Assembly: GCA_937927435.1 (NCBI GenBank)
Contig: CALBDW010000173.1
Coordinates: forward strand, 1 to 8,098
Direction: 5' to 3'
Length of the DNA: 8,098 bases
Origin: an uncultured Bdellovibrionales bacterium
GTDB taxonomy: Bacteria > Bdellovibrionota > Bdellovibrionia > Bdellovibrionales > JAMPXM01
Below the pieces are notes generated by a model. It was given only the letters and a program-made list of their open reading frames with translations. It had not been told where the DNA came from and ran no database searches. Numbering within the stretch: the stretch's first letter is position 1; the number at the start of each line of letters is the position of its first letter. The translations under genes and the position numbers were made by a program. This document shows, piece after piece, positions 1 to 5,762 of the stretch.

Positions 1-566
1 AGGCGTTCGCCGGCTCCGAACAATAACAGTTCCAAGCCCGTTTCGTTCTTTTCCGTCGCAATGATGGTGTAATCCGTTTTCGGGTACCGCTCGTTACACC
101 CTGCCTCCCCCATACGGTCGTAAACGTTCTTCTCAACATTCACCTGCCAGTCCGTATAACCGCAAGTTCCCGCAAGATTCATCACTTTGGCCGCAAGGTC
201 ACTGAGTGGTTTAAGAGTCGCAACGCGAGCGACAACGTCGACGGCCGTTCCTTCCTCCGACCTGCTTTCACGATAAAAGACTAAGCGCCCGTCAATTCGC
301 CCCTCGATGTAGGGTTCCGAACAGTCACCGTGAGGGCTGATCATGAAATGACGCCGGAAAGAGTCACCTTCGATTTGGAGACGAACGACTTCGCCGAGCC
401 CAGCTTCCCGCGGGTCGATGCATTTCGACTTCCAAACGCCTTGCAGAGGTACCACCGCATCGACCATGGTGGGCGCCATCGGCGTGGGCGTTCCCGGAGA
501 ATCCTTCCGCCCGCAAGCCGCGACCAAGACTAACGCGCCCCAAACCACGATCTTCCAGATGGCCAT
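1..566 (-). CDS. Cysteine-rich outer-membrane-type lipoprotein of unknown function (C-terminus beyond the window)
   Basis: The minus-strand frame starts at the ATG at 566 and stays open for 188 codons to the left edge. The start is fixed by a strong ribosome-binding site (GGAGG, 7 bases before the ATG). Residues 1-18 form a lipoprotein signal peptide: a short Lys-containing N-terminus, a hydrophobic stretch and the lipobox VAAC with the lipidated Cys at residue 18. Gly follows the Cys, so there is no Asp inner-membrane retention signal and outer-membrane sorting is likely. A Pro/Thr-rich linker (about 22-38) leads to a domain beginning LQGVWKSKC. Four further cysteines (49, 82, 135, 157) could form two periplasmic disulfides. 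The G-x-W opening recalls lipocalin-like small lipoproteins, but this is a weak resemblance and I do not recognise the family. It is transcribed away from the MFS gene and has its own promoter candidate. Function unknown. Confidence 0.85.
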   Translation of the reverse strand, partial: MAIWKIVVWGALVLVAACGRKDSPGTPTPMAPTMVDAVVPLQGVWKSKCIDPREAGLGEVVRLQIEGDSFRRHFMISPHGDCSEPYIEGRIDGRLVFYRESRSEEGTAVDVVARVATLKPLSDLAAKVMNLAGTCGYTDWQVNVEKNVYDRMGEAGCNERYPKTDYTIIATEKNETGLELLLFGAGER

Positions 567-632
567 CTCCGTTCCTCCCCGAACGCCTTCTGCGCCATCG
601 GAAAATTTCGAATGAGAAACGGCGTCTGACAA

Positions 633-661
633 AAGATACGGATGTTGTGAAGGGAATTCAA
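633..661 (-). promoter_or_regulatory. Candidate sigma70-type promoter of the lipoprotein gene
   Basis: Read on the minus strand, TTGAAT (661-656) and TATCTT (638-633) are separated by exactly 17 bases. Each hexamer matches 4 of 6 consensus positions, including TTGA and the TAT...T of the -10. Transcription would start near 625, giving a leader of about 60 bases before the ATG at 566. Prediction by eye only. Confidence 0.45.
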
Positions 662-711
662 AAGCTCACCCCTCACCCGTGCAGATTTATTCACTTGAAC
701 GCTTAATAAAA

Positions 712-740
712 TTGAACGAATGGAAAACTTCGTTTAGTGT
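712..740 (+). promoter_or_regulatory. Candidate promoter of the MFS-peptidase operon
   Basis: TTGAAC (712-717) and TAGTGT (735-740) are 17 bases apart. The -10 keeps the most important positions (T1, A2, T6). A second copy of TTGAAC lies at 695-700, 17 bases upstream, in the same AT-rich patch. The predicted transcript start at about 746-748 lies only 2 to 4 bases before the ATG at 750, so the message may be leaderless. Confidence 0.35.
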
Positions 741-749
741 CCGCGTCAC

Positions 750-2093
750 ATGCCGAAACTTCCGCTGACTGAAACGCATACTGAGGACTCAGCTCTGACC
801 GAGAATTCCCGGTCGACCTGGCGGGAACTATTGCGGGATCGCGCGATTTTTTCGTGGGCTCTTTACGATTGGGCTAACAGCGCGTTTGCGACCTCCGTCG
901 TCGCCGGCTTTTTCCCCGTCTTTTTCAAACAGTATTGGAGTGCCGGCACGGACGCGACTGTCAGCACCTACCATCTCGGCATGGCGAACTCCATCGCAAG
1001 CCTTACGCTCGCCCTACTTTCCCCAATCCTAGGCGCCATCGCCGATCAAGCCTCGAGCAAGAAGCGACTCTTGATCATCTTCGCATTCTTGGGAATCACC
1101 GCCACCGGAACTCTCACTTGGGTCGCCAAAGGCGAGTGGCTTCTTGCGGCTCTCCTTTTCGTCGTCGCGACTCTCGGCTTTAACGGCGGAAACGGGCTCT
1201 ACGACGCTCTTTTAGGAGCTGTGGCGAAGCCGAAAGAATATGACCGCGTTTCCGCCTTAGGTTTCGGGCTCGGCTACCTGGGAGGCGGTCTGCTCTTCGC
1301 CCTCAACGCCGCGATGACTTTGAAGCCGCAATTCTTCGGCTTGAAAGACTTGGCGGAAGCCGTCCGTTACTCATTTCTCAGCGTCGCGGTTTGGTGGGCT
1401 CTCTTCACGATTCCGTTGGCTCTTTGGGTCCGCGAACCCGAGCATAACGGAATAAAATCCGGCTCTATGCAGGCCGCGCTCGCCGGCATTCGCGGCGTTC
1501 TCGAAACTGTACGCGAGTTGAAACGAATGAAAAACTTGACGCTCTTTCTCTTCGCATACTTTTTCTACATCGACGGAGTAAACACGATTATTCGTATGGC
1601 CGTCGACTACGGCCTGGCACTGAACTTCACGGCCCAGGATTTGATGGCGGCTCTTTTGCTCACCCAGTTCGTCGCTTTCCCGGCCGCCATCGCTTACGGA
1701 CAACTCGCCTACCGCGTGGGCGCGAAGCTCAGCTTGCAAATCTCGATCGTCGCCTACTCTGCCGTTACCATTTTCGCGTACTTTCTTTCGCACGTGTGGC
1801 ATTTTTATGCTTTGGCCGTCGTCATCGGTCTCTTCCAAGGAGGCATTCAAGCTTTAAGCCGTTCGGTCTATGCGTCCATGATTCCAAAGGAGAAAACGGG
1901 AGAATTTTTCGGCTTTTTCAATATGATCGGGAAATTTTCTTCCGTGATGGGCCCGTTCATGGTTGGGTCGATCTCCGCATGGACAGGTGACTCGCGACTT
2001 TCTGTCTTAAGCCTGCTCCTTCTCTTCTCACTCGGTCTTGCGATTCTTTCGTTCGTTTCACTTGAAGAACGCTCCCGCAAAATAGAAAACTAA
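750..2093 (+). CDS. MFS transporter of the UMF1 / Atg22-like family
   Basis: The 447-residue integral membrane protein has about 12 hydrophobic segments (roughly 44-62, 78-97, 107-126, 130-150, 166-188, 207-226, 262-283, 297-318, 327-348, 350-370, 388-410, 417-437). The first carries the family hallmark WALYDWANSAFATS (36-49). A degenerate MFS motif A, GAIADQASSKKR, lies in the loop between helices 2 and 3 (95-106), and RSVYASMIPKEKTGEFFGFF (371-390) is also typical of the family. Yeast Atg22 exports amino acids from the vacuole; bacterial members are poorly characterised, so the substrate here is unknown. The ATG at 750 has no Shine-Dalgarno, and a stop codon in frame at 735 excludes an earlier start. 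A TTG at 831, preceded by GGCGGG, would remove 27 polar residues and is the alternative. Probably co-transcribed with the M20 peptidase 60 bases downstream. Confidence 0.9.
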   Translation: MPKLPLTETHTEDSALTENSRSTWRELLRDRAIFSWALYDWANSAFATSVVAGFFPVFFKQYWSAGTDATVSTYHLGMANSIASLTLALLSPILGAIADQASSKKRLLIIFAFLGITATGTLTWVAKGEWLLAALLFVVATLGFNGGNGLYDALLGAVAKPKEYDRVSALGFGLGYLGGGLLFALNAAMTLKPQFFGLKDLAEAVRYSFLSVAVWWALFTIPLALWVREPEHNGIKSGSMQAALAGIRGVLETVRELKRMKNLTLFLFAYFFYIDGVNTIIRMAVDYGLALNFTAQDLMAALLLTQFVAFPAAIAYGQLAYRVGAKLSLQISIVAYSAVTIFAYFLSHVWHFYALAVVIGLFQGGIQALSRSVYASMIPKEKTGEFFGFFNMIGKFSSVMGPFMVGSISAWTGDSRLSVLSLLLLFSLGLAILSFVSLEERSRKIEN

Positions 2094-2110
2094 AGACGCC
2101 ATGGAGGAGC

Positions 2111-2128
2111 GGTCCGGTTCACCGTACC
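2111..2128 (+). repeat. Small imperfect hairpin between the MFS and peptidase genes
   Basis: The sequence GGTcCGGttcaCCGtACC can fold into two 3-bp stems separated by a single mismatch, with a TTCA loop. There is no T-run after it, so it does not look like a terminator. It could affect RNA processing or the relative expression of the two genes, or be chance. Confidence 0.25.
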
Positions 2129-2153
2129 CGACACGGCGAAAGAGGAGCTCCAT

Positions 2154-3383
2154 ATGCGGGGTCTTGGGACCGACTTGATCCGCGAGCGAAACCTCATCAT
2201 GCAGCCGCGCACATCGCAGGCACGTGCGGAAGCGCTCTTGCGGGAACTTGTCAATATCGATTCCCCGACCTCGAGTTGGCACGGGGTCAACCGCGTCCAG
2301 CGGGTCGTCGCGCGCGAACTCGAATCGCTCGGCTTTGATGTCCGCTTCATCCTCAACCCGCGGATTGATGTCCGCTCAGGCGACCTGCTACTCGCCGAAC
2401 TTCGCGGCGAAACTCCTGAATTCGTCACCTTCGTCTGCCATGCCGACACGGTTTTCGGACTCGACGCGTGCGATGGCTTCCGCATTTCGAAATCCGATCC
2501 TCTGCGGGCTTTCGGTCCCGGTGTGGCCGACAACAAAGGCGGCATCACCGTCCTCATCGAAGGCCTTCGCTACTACATCGAAGGCATGCGCCGCATGCGG
2601 CGCCGCCCGCGACGCTCCTTGCGCGTGGTCTGCTCGCCGAACGAAGAAGACGGTTCTCTCGGCTTCCACGACCTCTTCCGCTCGTGCGCGCTCGATTCCG
2701 AACTCGTGCTCGGTTTTGAACCTGCGCTGGAAAACGGCTCGATCATCGAGGCCCGGCGGGGCAACCGTTGGTACCAGATTCACGTCAAAGGCCAGGAAGC
2801 GCACGCGGGCCGCTGCCGGGGCGAACAAATCAACGCCGCCCATGAGCTCGCCATCACGCTGACGAAACTCCACGCTCTTAACGATCCGGAGTCCGACGTT
2901 TCCGTCAATGTCAGTCAAATTCAGGGCGGGCGCGACCGGTTCAACGTCGTCTGCGGAGAGGCTTGGGCGAAAGTGGACTTGCGCTTTCCAACCATCGCCA
3001 GCCGCGACGCCCTTCACTTTGAAATCGAGCGAATCCTTTTCACGCCCTACATCACGTCTCCAGTCACGGGACACGCGGCTGAAACCGAGTATGAAATCAT
3101 CGTCGACTGCCCGCCGTTCGCGAGTACTCCCGATACATCACCCATAATTGAATTCTATCTGCAAACGATCAGCCGCATCGAAGGACGAGAAGTCCGCGCC
3201 GAAAGAACCGGCGGTTCAGGGGCAGTAAACTACATGTCAAGAAAAGGTGTCGCGGTCTTCGACGGACTGGGACCCGTGGGAGGATCCATCTACACGCCTG
3301 ACGAATATGTGCATCTTCCCACTCTCACGAGCCGCGCTCTCGCGCTGGCCGTTCTCCTCGACGGGCCCGGATCGTACTTTTAA
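2154..3383 (+). CDS. M20-family zinc metallopeptidase (carboxypeptidase G2 / ArgE-DapE-like)
   Basis: The 409-residue protein is predicted to hydrolyse a peptide or N-acyl amino acid in the cytoplasm; no signal peptide is seen. The M20 layout is complete. Metal ligands match those of carboxypeptidase G2: His96 in CHADTV with Asp98, Asp126 in GPGVADNKGG, Glu164 (general base) and Glu165 in NEEDGS, Glu189 in GFEPA, and His387 in YVHLPT. Residues about 202-308 are the inserted dimerisation (lid) domain with His217 in EAHAG. The Gly-rich stretch GGSGAVNYMSRKG (353-365) precedes the last ligand. The start at 2154 is supported by AGAGGAG at 2141-2147, 6 bases upstream; an ATG at 2199 (residue 16) has no comparable site. 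Exact substrate cannot be read from sequence: glutamate carboxypeptidase, acetylornithine deacetylase-like and dipeptidase roles are all possible. Confidence 0.9.
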   Translation: MRGLGTDLIRERNLIMQPRTSQARAEALLRELVNIDSPTSSWHGVNRVQRVVARELESLGFDVRFILNPRIDVRSGDLLLAELRGETPEFVTFVCHADTVFGLDACDGFRISKSDPLRAFGPGVADNKGGITVLIEGLRYYIEGMRRMRRRPRRSLRVVCSPNEEDGSLGFHDLFRSCALDSELVLGFEPALENGSIIEARRGNRWYQIHVKGQEAHAGRCRGEQINAAHELAITLTKLHALNDPESDVSVNVSQIQGGRDRFNVVCGEAWAKVDLRFPTIASRDALHFEIERILFTPYITSPVTGHAAETEYEIIVDCPPFASTPDTSPIIEFYLQTISRIEGREVRAERTGGSGAVNYMSRKGVAVFDGLGPVGGSIYTPDEYVHLPTLTSRALALAVLLDGPGSYF

Positions 3384-3391
3384 CGAACTGG

Positions 3392-3405
3392 CCCACGATT
3401 GTGGG
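3392..3405. terminator. Weak hairpin in the convergent gap between peptidase and ABC-F genes
   Basis: CCCAC-GATT-GTGGG forms a perfect 5-bp stem with a 4-base loop, 8 bases after the peptidase stop codon and about 30 bases past the ABC-F stop on the other strand. Neither direction has a T-run directly after the stem (the AAAAA at 3424-3428 lies on the wrong side), so it is at best a weak or factor-assisted terminator. Confidence 0.3.
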
Positions 3406-3434
3406 GATGAGCCCTTAAGATCGAAAAACAATAG

Positions 3435-5324
3435 TTATTTCGCGCCCTTATCGACATCCCCATGAAAGTGAGCCAGTTTGAAGCGATCAAGCGCCGCATG
3501 GAGAGCTTCATTGCGTTCCAGATACTCGAGGTAAATCGCCTCGCGTTTATCGATCTCCGCCTGGAGCAAGCCGATCTCTTTCGCTTTCTCAATCGCGCTC
3601 GCTCCGGAAGAAACCGCCAGTTCTTCGTTTAAGCGGATCATTTGGGCGCGCATTTCTTCGCACTCCTTGTCCAGCCGCATGAGTTCCTTCTCGAGAGTGC
3701 GCAGCTCTTTTTCGAGCTGTTTCTTGCGCTCTTTGAAATTGAATTTTTCGGTTTTTTCCGACTCTCCCGACTCGGGCTGCGCGCGCTCGGTTTTCATTTC
3801 AGGGTTTTGTTCCATCGCGCGCAAAGCAGCAAGCGCGCCCTTTTGCACCGACCAAACATATTCGTCGTAAGATCCGGGATAGACGAGAGCCCGCCCGTCG
3901 CGGACCTCGAGAATCTTGGAAGCGACCCGGCGGACGAAACCGCGGTCGTGGCTCACGATAACCACCGTACCGGAAAACTCGGCGAGCGCCTGCGTGAGAG
4001 CCTCGACGGTGTCGAAATCCAAATGGTTCGTGGGCTCGTCAAGAAGGAGCAAGCTGCACTTCTTCAGCAAAATCCGGCCGAGCGCGACCCGGCTTTTTTC
4101 GCCCCCGGAAAGAACGTCCACCTTTTTCATGACGTCGTCGCCACTGAAGAGCAAAGCACCCGCGAGATCGAGGATCTCCTGTCGTTTGGTATCGGCCGAC
4201 GCAAATTCACCCATCGCTTCGAGAACCGTGTCTTCATGCGAAAGGCTTTCCGCCACATGTTGTGCGAAGTAGCCGACGCTGACATTCATGCCGTAGGAGA
4301 TCTCGCCCTTGAGAGGCTTCAACTCCCCTGCAAGCGCCTTGAGCAAAGTCGACTTTCCGGCCCCGTTTAGACCCACGACGCCTAAATGATCGCCGCGGTT
4401 CAATTCAAGGTTCAAATCGTCGATAACCACTTTTTCGCCGTAGCCAAGACGTACCGATTCGGCTCTCAGTACAGTCTTTCCCGTTCGCACCGGCTCAGGT
4501 AGATGGATCGTCGCGCGCGCCTGCAAAGGACGCACTTCAATCGCTTCCATTTTCTCAAGCTGCTTTAAGCGCGATTGCGCCTGCCGCGCCTTTGTCGCCT
4601 TGGCTCCGAAACGCGCGACGAATTCGAGAATCGCTTTTCTTTTCGCTTCCGCGTTTTCTTGAGCCCGTAAAAGCTGTTCCCGAAGCAGTGCCTTCTGCTC
4701 GAAGTAGTCGTCGATATGGCCGGCGTACTTCGTCATTTGCCCGTCCTCGACTTCGAGGATGTGGTCGGTCGTACGTCTCAGGAATTCGCGGTCGTGGGAA
4801 ATCAGCATGAAAGCGCTGGTCGTCGATTGAAGAAAGTTTTCCAGCACGACGAGCGTCTCAAGATCCAAATAGTTCGTAGGTTCGTCGAGCAGCATGAGAT
4901 CGGGTTTCGAGGCGAGAAGGTATAAAAGCTTGACTCGCATGCGGTATCCGCCGCTCAAACTCATCACCGACCTTGGAAACACATCCAGGCTCAAGCCCAA
5001 GCTCGGAGCCAGCTGCTTAACCTCCCAGATCGGCGTCGCCGTTTGGCTCGCCAAATGCTCTTCAACGGTGATACTCGACGACCAGTGATCCTCTTGTTCC
5101 AAGTAACCGATGCGTAAACCTTTGGCACGAGTGATCTGACCTCCATCGAGGTTTTCTTCGCCGACGAGGATACGGAAAAGGGTCGACTTGCCGGCCCCGT
5201 TCGGCCCGATTACGCCGATCTTTTCGCCCTCATTCACCGAGAACGAAGTATTGGAGAAAATCGTTCTCGCGCCGAACGATTTCACGCCGTCTTTCAACTG
5301 AAGAAGAGATCGAGGAGTCGTCAT
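3435..5324 (-). CDS. ABC-F family ATPase, ribosome-associated translation factor (YheS/YdiF-like)
   Basis: The 629-residue protein has two ABC ATPase domains and no membrane segments, so it is a soluble ABC-F protein that acts on ribosomes rather than a transporter. Domain 1: Walker A GPNGAGKST (40-48), Q-loop Gln77, signature LSGGYRMR (123-130), Walker B LMLLDE (143-148), switch His177. Domain 2: Walker A GLNGAGKST (318-326), Gln355, signature LSGGEKSR (406-413), Walker B LLLLDE (425-430), His459. DEPTNxLD follows both Walker B sites, as expected for the family. The linker (about 203-278) contains FGAKATKARQAQSRLKQLE, close to the P-site-tRNA-interacting linker of YheS. A charged C-terminal extension (about 520-610) is a probable coiled coil. 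The span between Gln77 and the first signature is only about 46 residues, so the arm subdomain seems to be missing. ATG 5324 is preferred; an in-frame GTG lies two codons upstream at 5330. Neither has a clear Shine-Dalgarno. Confidence 0.95.
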   Translation of the reverse strand: MTTPRSLLQLKDGVKSFGARTIFSNTSFSVNEGEKIGVIGPNGAGKSTLFRILVGEENLDGGQITRAKGLRIGYLEQEDHWSSSITVEEHLASQTATPIWEVKQLAPSLGLSLDVFPRSVMSLSGGYRMRVKLLYLLASKPDLMLLDEPTNYLDLETLVVLENFLQSTTSAFMLISHDREFLRRTTDHILEVEDGQMTKYAGHIDDYFEQKALLREQLLRAQENAEAKRKAILEFVARFGAKATKARQAQSRLKQLEKMEAIEVRPLQARATIHLPEPVRTGKTVLRAESVRLGYGEKVVIDDLNLELNRGDHLGVVGLNGAGKSTLLKALAGELKPLKGEISYGMNVSVGYFAQHVAESLSHEDTVLEAMGEFASADTKRQEILDLAGALLFSGDDVMKKVDVLSGGEKSRVALGRILLKKCSLLLLDEPTNHLDFDTVEALTQALAEFSGTVVIVSHDRGFVRRVASKILEVRDGRALVYPGSYDEYVWSVQKGALAALRAMEQNPEMKTERAQPESGESEKTEKFNFKERKKQLEKELRTLEKELMRLDKECEEMRAQMIRLNEELAVSSGASAIEKAKEIGLLQAEIDKREAIYLEYLERNEALHAALDRFKLAHFHGDVDKGAK

Positions 5325-5333
5325 TTTCACCCA

Positions 5334-5361
5334 CTAATATCCGAAGCACCACGAATGTCCA
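5334..5361 (-). promoter_or_regulatory. Candidate promoter of the ABC-F gene
   Basis: On the minus strand TGGACA (5361-5356, 5 of 6 consensus) and TATTAG (5339-5334, 4 of 6) are 16 bases apart. The expected transcript start is about 5327, only three bases before the ATG at 5324, which fits the lack of a ribosome-binding site there. If real, the GTG at 5330 would lie outside the message. Confidence 0.4.
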
Positions 5362-5378
5362 GAAAAGTAAACATGCCA

Positions 5379-5407
5379 TTGGAACCGTAATTGCTTATCC
5401 CTAGAAG
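5379..5407 (+). promoter_or_regulatory. Candidate promoter of the zinc-ribbon gene
   Basis: TTGGAA (5379-5384) and TAGAAG (5402-5407) are 17 bases apart, each with 4 of 6 consensus matches. The start would fall near 5414, leaving a leader of about 25 bases that includes the ribosome-binding site. It lies back to back with the ABC-F promoter candidate. Confidence 0.3.
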
Positions 5408-5427
5408 GCGTGTCCCTTGCCGCTCAT

Positions 5428-5432
5428 GGAGG
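5428..5432 (+). promoter_or_regulatory. Ribosome-binding site that sets the zinc-ribbon start at 5440
   Basis: A perfect GGAGG lies 7 bases before the ATG at 5440. It argues against the longer reading from the GTG at 5410, which would place this site inside the coding region and add ten residues. The same block, GGAGGAACGG, precedes the lipoprotein start at 566. Confidence 0.75.
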
Positions 5433-5439
5433 AACGGTT

Positions 5440-5667
5440 ATGAACACTCGCACAACGCGCGAACAGCATGGAACTGCCGAAGAAACGCCGACAAGTCTCT
5501 TGACCCCTAGCGAACGCTATGTTTTCGAGCACCAAACTTGCGCGATGTGCGAAAGCGAACTCGAAATCACTCACAATATCAATAAGCTGGAACTAAAAGT
5601 GAAAGAAGAAGCTTATTGTCCTTCTTGTGGCATCCGCGTCCGCAGTAGCCATCATCTCATGCAGTGA
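5440..5667 (+). CDS. Small zinc-ribbon-like protein with two CxxC pairs, function unknown
   Basis: The 75-residue soluble protein has a polar, Thr/Glu-rich N-terminus (1-25) followed by a compact domain with CAMC (Cys34, Cys37) and CPSC (Cys60, Cys63), separated by 22 residues. CxxC-x22-CxxC is the spacing expected of a zinc ribbon in which each pair contributes two ligands to one zinc. Between the pairs, a regular alternation of charged and hydrophobic residues (LEITHNINKLELKVKEEAY) suggests beta-strands. His71 and His72 near the end are extra potential ligands. There is no signal peptide or membrane segment. The strong ribosome-binding site and promoter candidate support a real gene despite its size. 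It faces away from the ABC-F gene and ends before a long inverted repeat. Zinc ribbons can bind nucleic acid or protein; I cannot assign a specific role. Confidence 0.8.
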   Translation: MNTRTTREQHGTAEETPTSLLTPSERYVFEHQTCAMCESELEITHNINKLELKVKEEAYCPSCGIRVRSSHHLMQ

Positions 5668-5715
5668 GAGCGCCGCGATAATAACCCTGACCGCGATCAT
5701 CGAGTCATTGACGTC

Positions 5716-5753
5716 GTCGGGATTTTGACAAACGAAATCGTCAAAATCCCGAC
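5716..5753. terminator. Perfect 14-bp inverted repeat, probable bidirectional 3'-end hairpin
   Basis: GTCGGGATTTTGAC (5716-5729) and its exact reverse complement GTCAAAATCCCGAC (5740-5753) flank a 10-base loop. Two further pairs form outside one mismatch. It lies between two convergent genes, 9 bases after the dehydrogenase stop and 48 bases after the zinc-ribbon stop, the usual place for a shared terminator. However, the T-tract is inside the first arm on both strands and no T-run follows the stem, so it is not a textbook intrinsic terminator. It may instead be an RNA-stabilising hairpin or a dispersed repeat unit. The rest of the gap (5668-5715) shows only a short direct repeat CCGCGAT/CCGCGAT. 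Confidence 0.5.
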
Positions 5754-5762
5754 AACCCCGAA

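Noticed and set aside
695..717. Two TTGAAC copies 17 bases apart as a regulator site
   Set aside because: Six-base direct repeats in an AT-rich patch are common by chance; the second copy is better explained as a -35 element.
1371..1850. 159-codon minus-strand frame inside the MFS transporter
   Set aside because: The sense frame encodes conserved membrane helices, while this translation is highly charged and typical of an antisense shadow.
2101..2153. ATGGAG (2101-2106) and CTCCAT (2148-2153) complementary pair around the peptidase ribosome-binding site
   Set aside because: Only 6 bp with a loop of about 41 bases; too weak to argue for a translational switch without structure probing or conservation.
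2090..2557. 155-codon minus-strand frame crossing the start of the peptidase gene
   Set aside because: Ser/Arg-rich shadow of the peptidase N-terminal region with no domain; the sense start has a clear ribosome-binding site.
2388..3074. 228-codon open frame on the minus strand inside the M20 peptidase
   Set aside because: It lies entirely opposite a gene with all M20 catalytic residues; its translation shows no recognisable domain and it reflects the codon bias of the sense gene.
3642..4370. 242-codon plus-strand open frame opposite the ABC-F gene
   Set aside because: It is antisense to ABC-F coding sequence that includes the second ATPase domain; the translation has no coherent motif and no convincing start signal.
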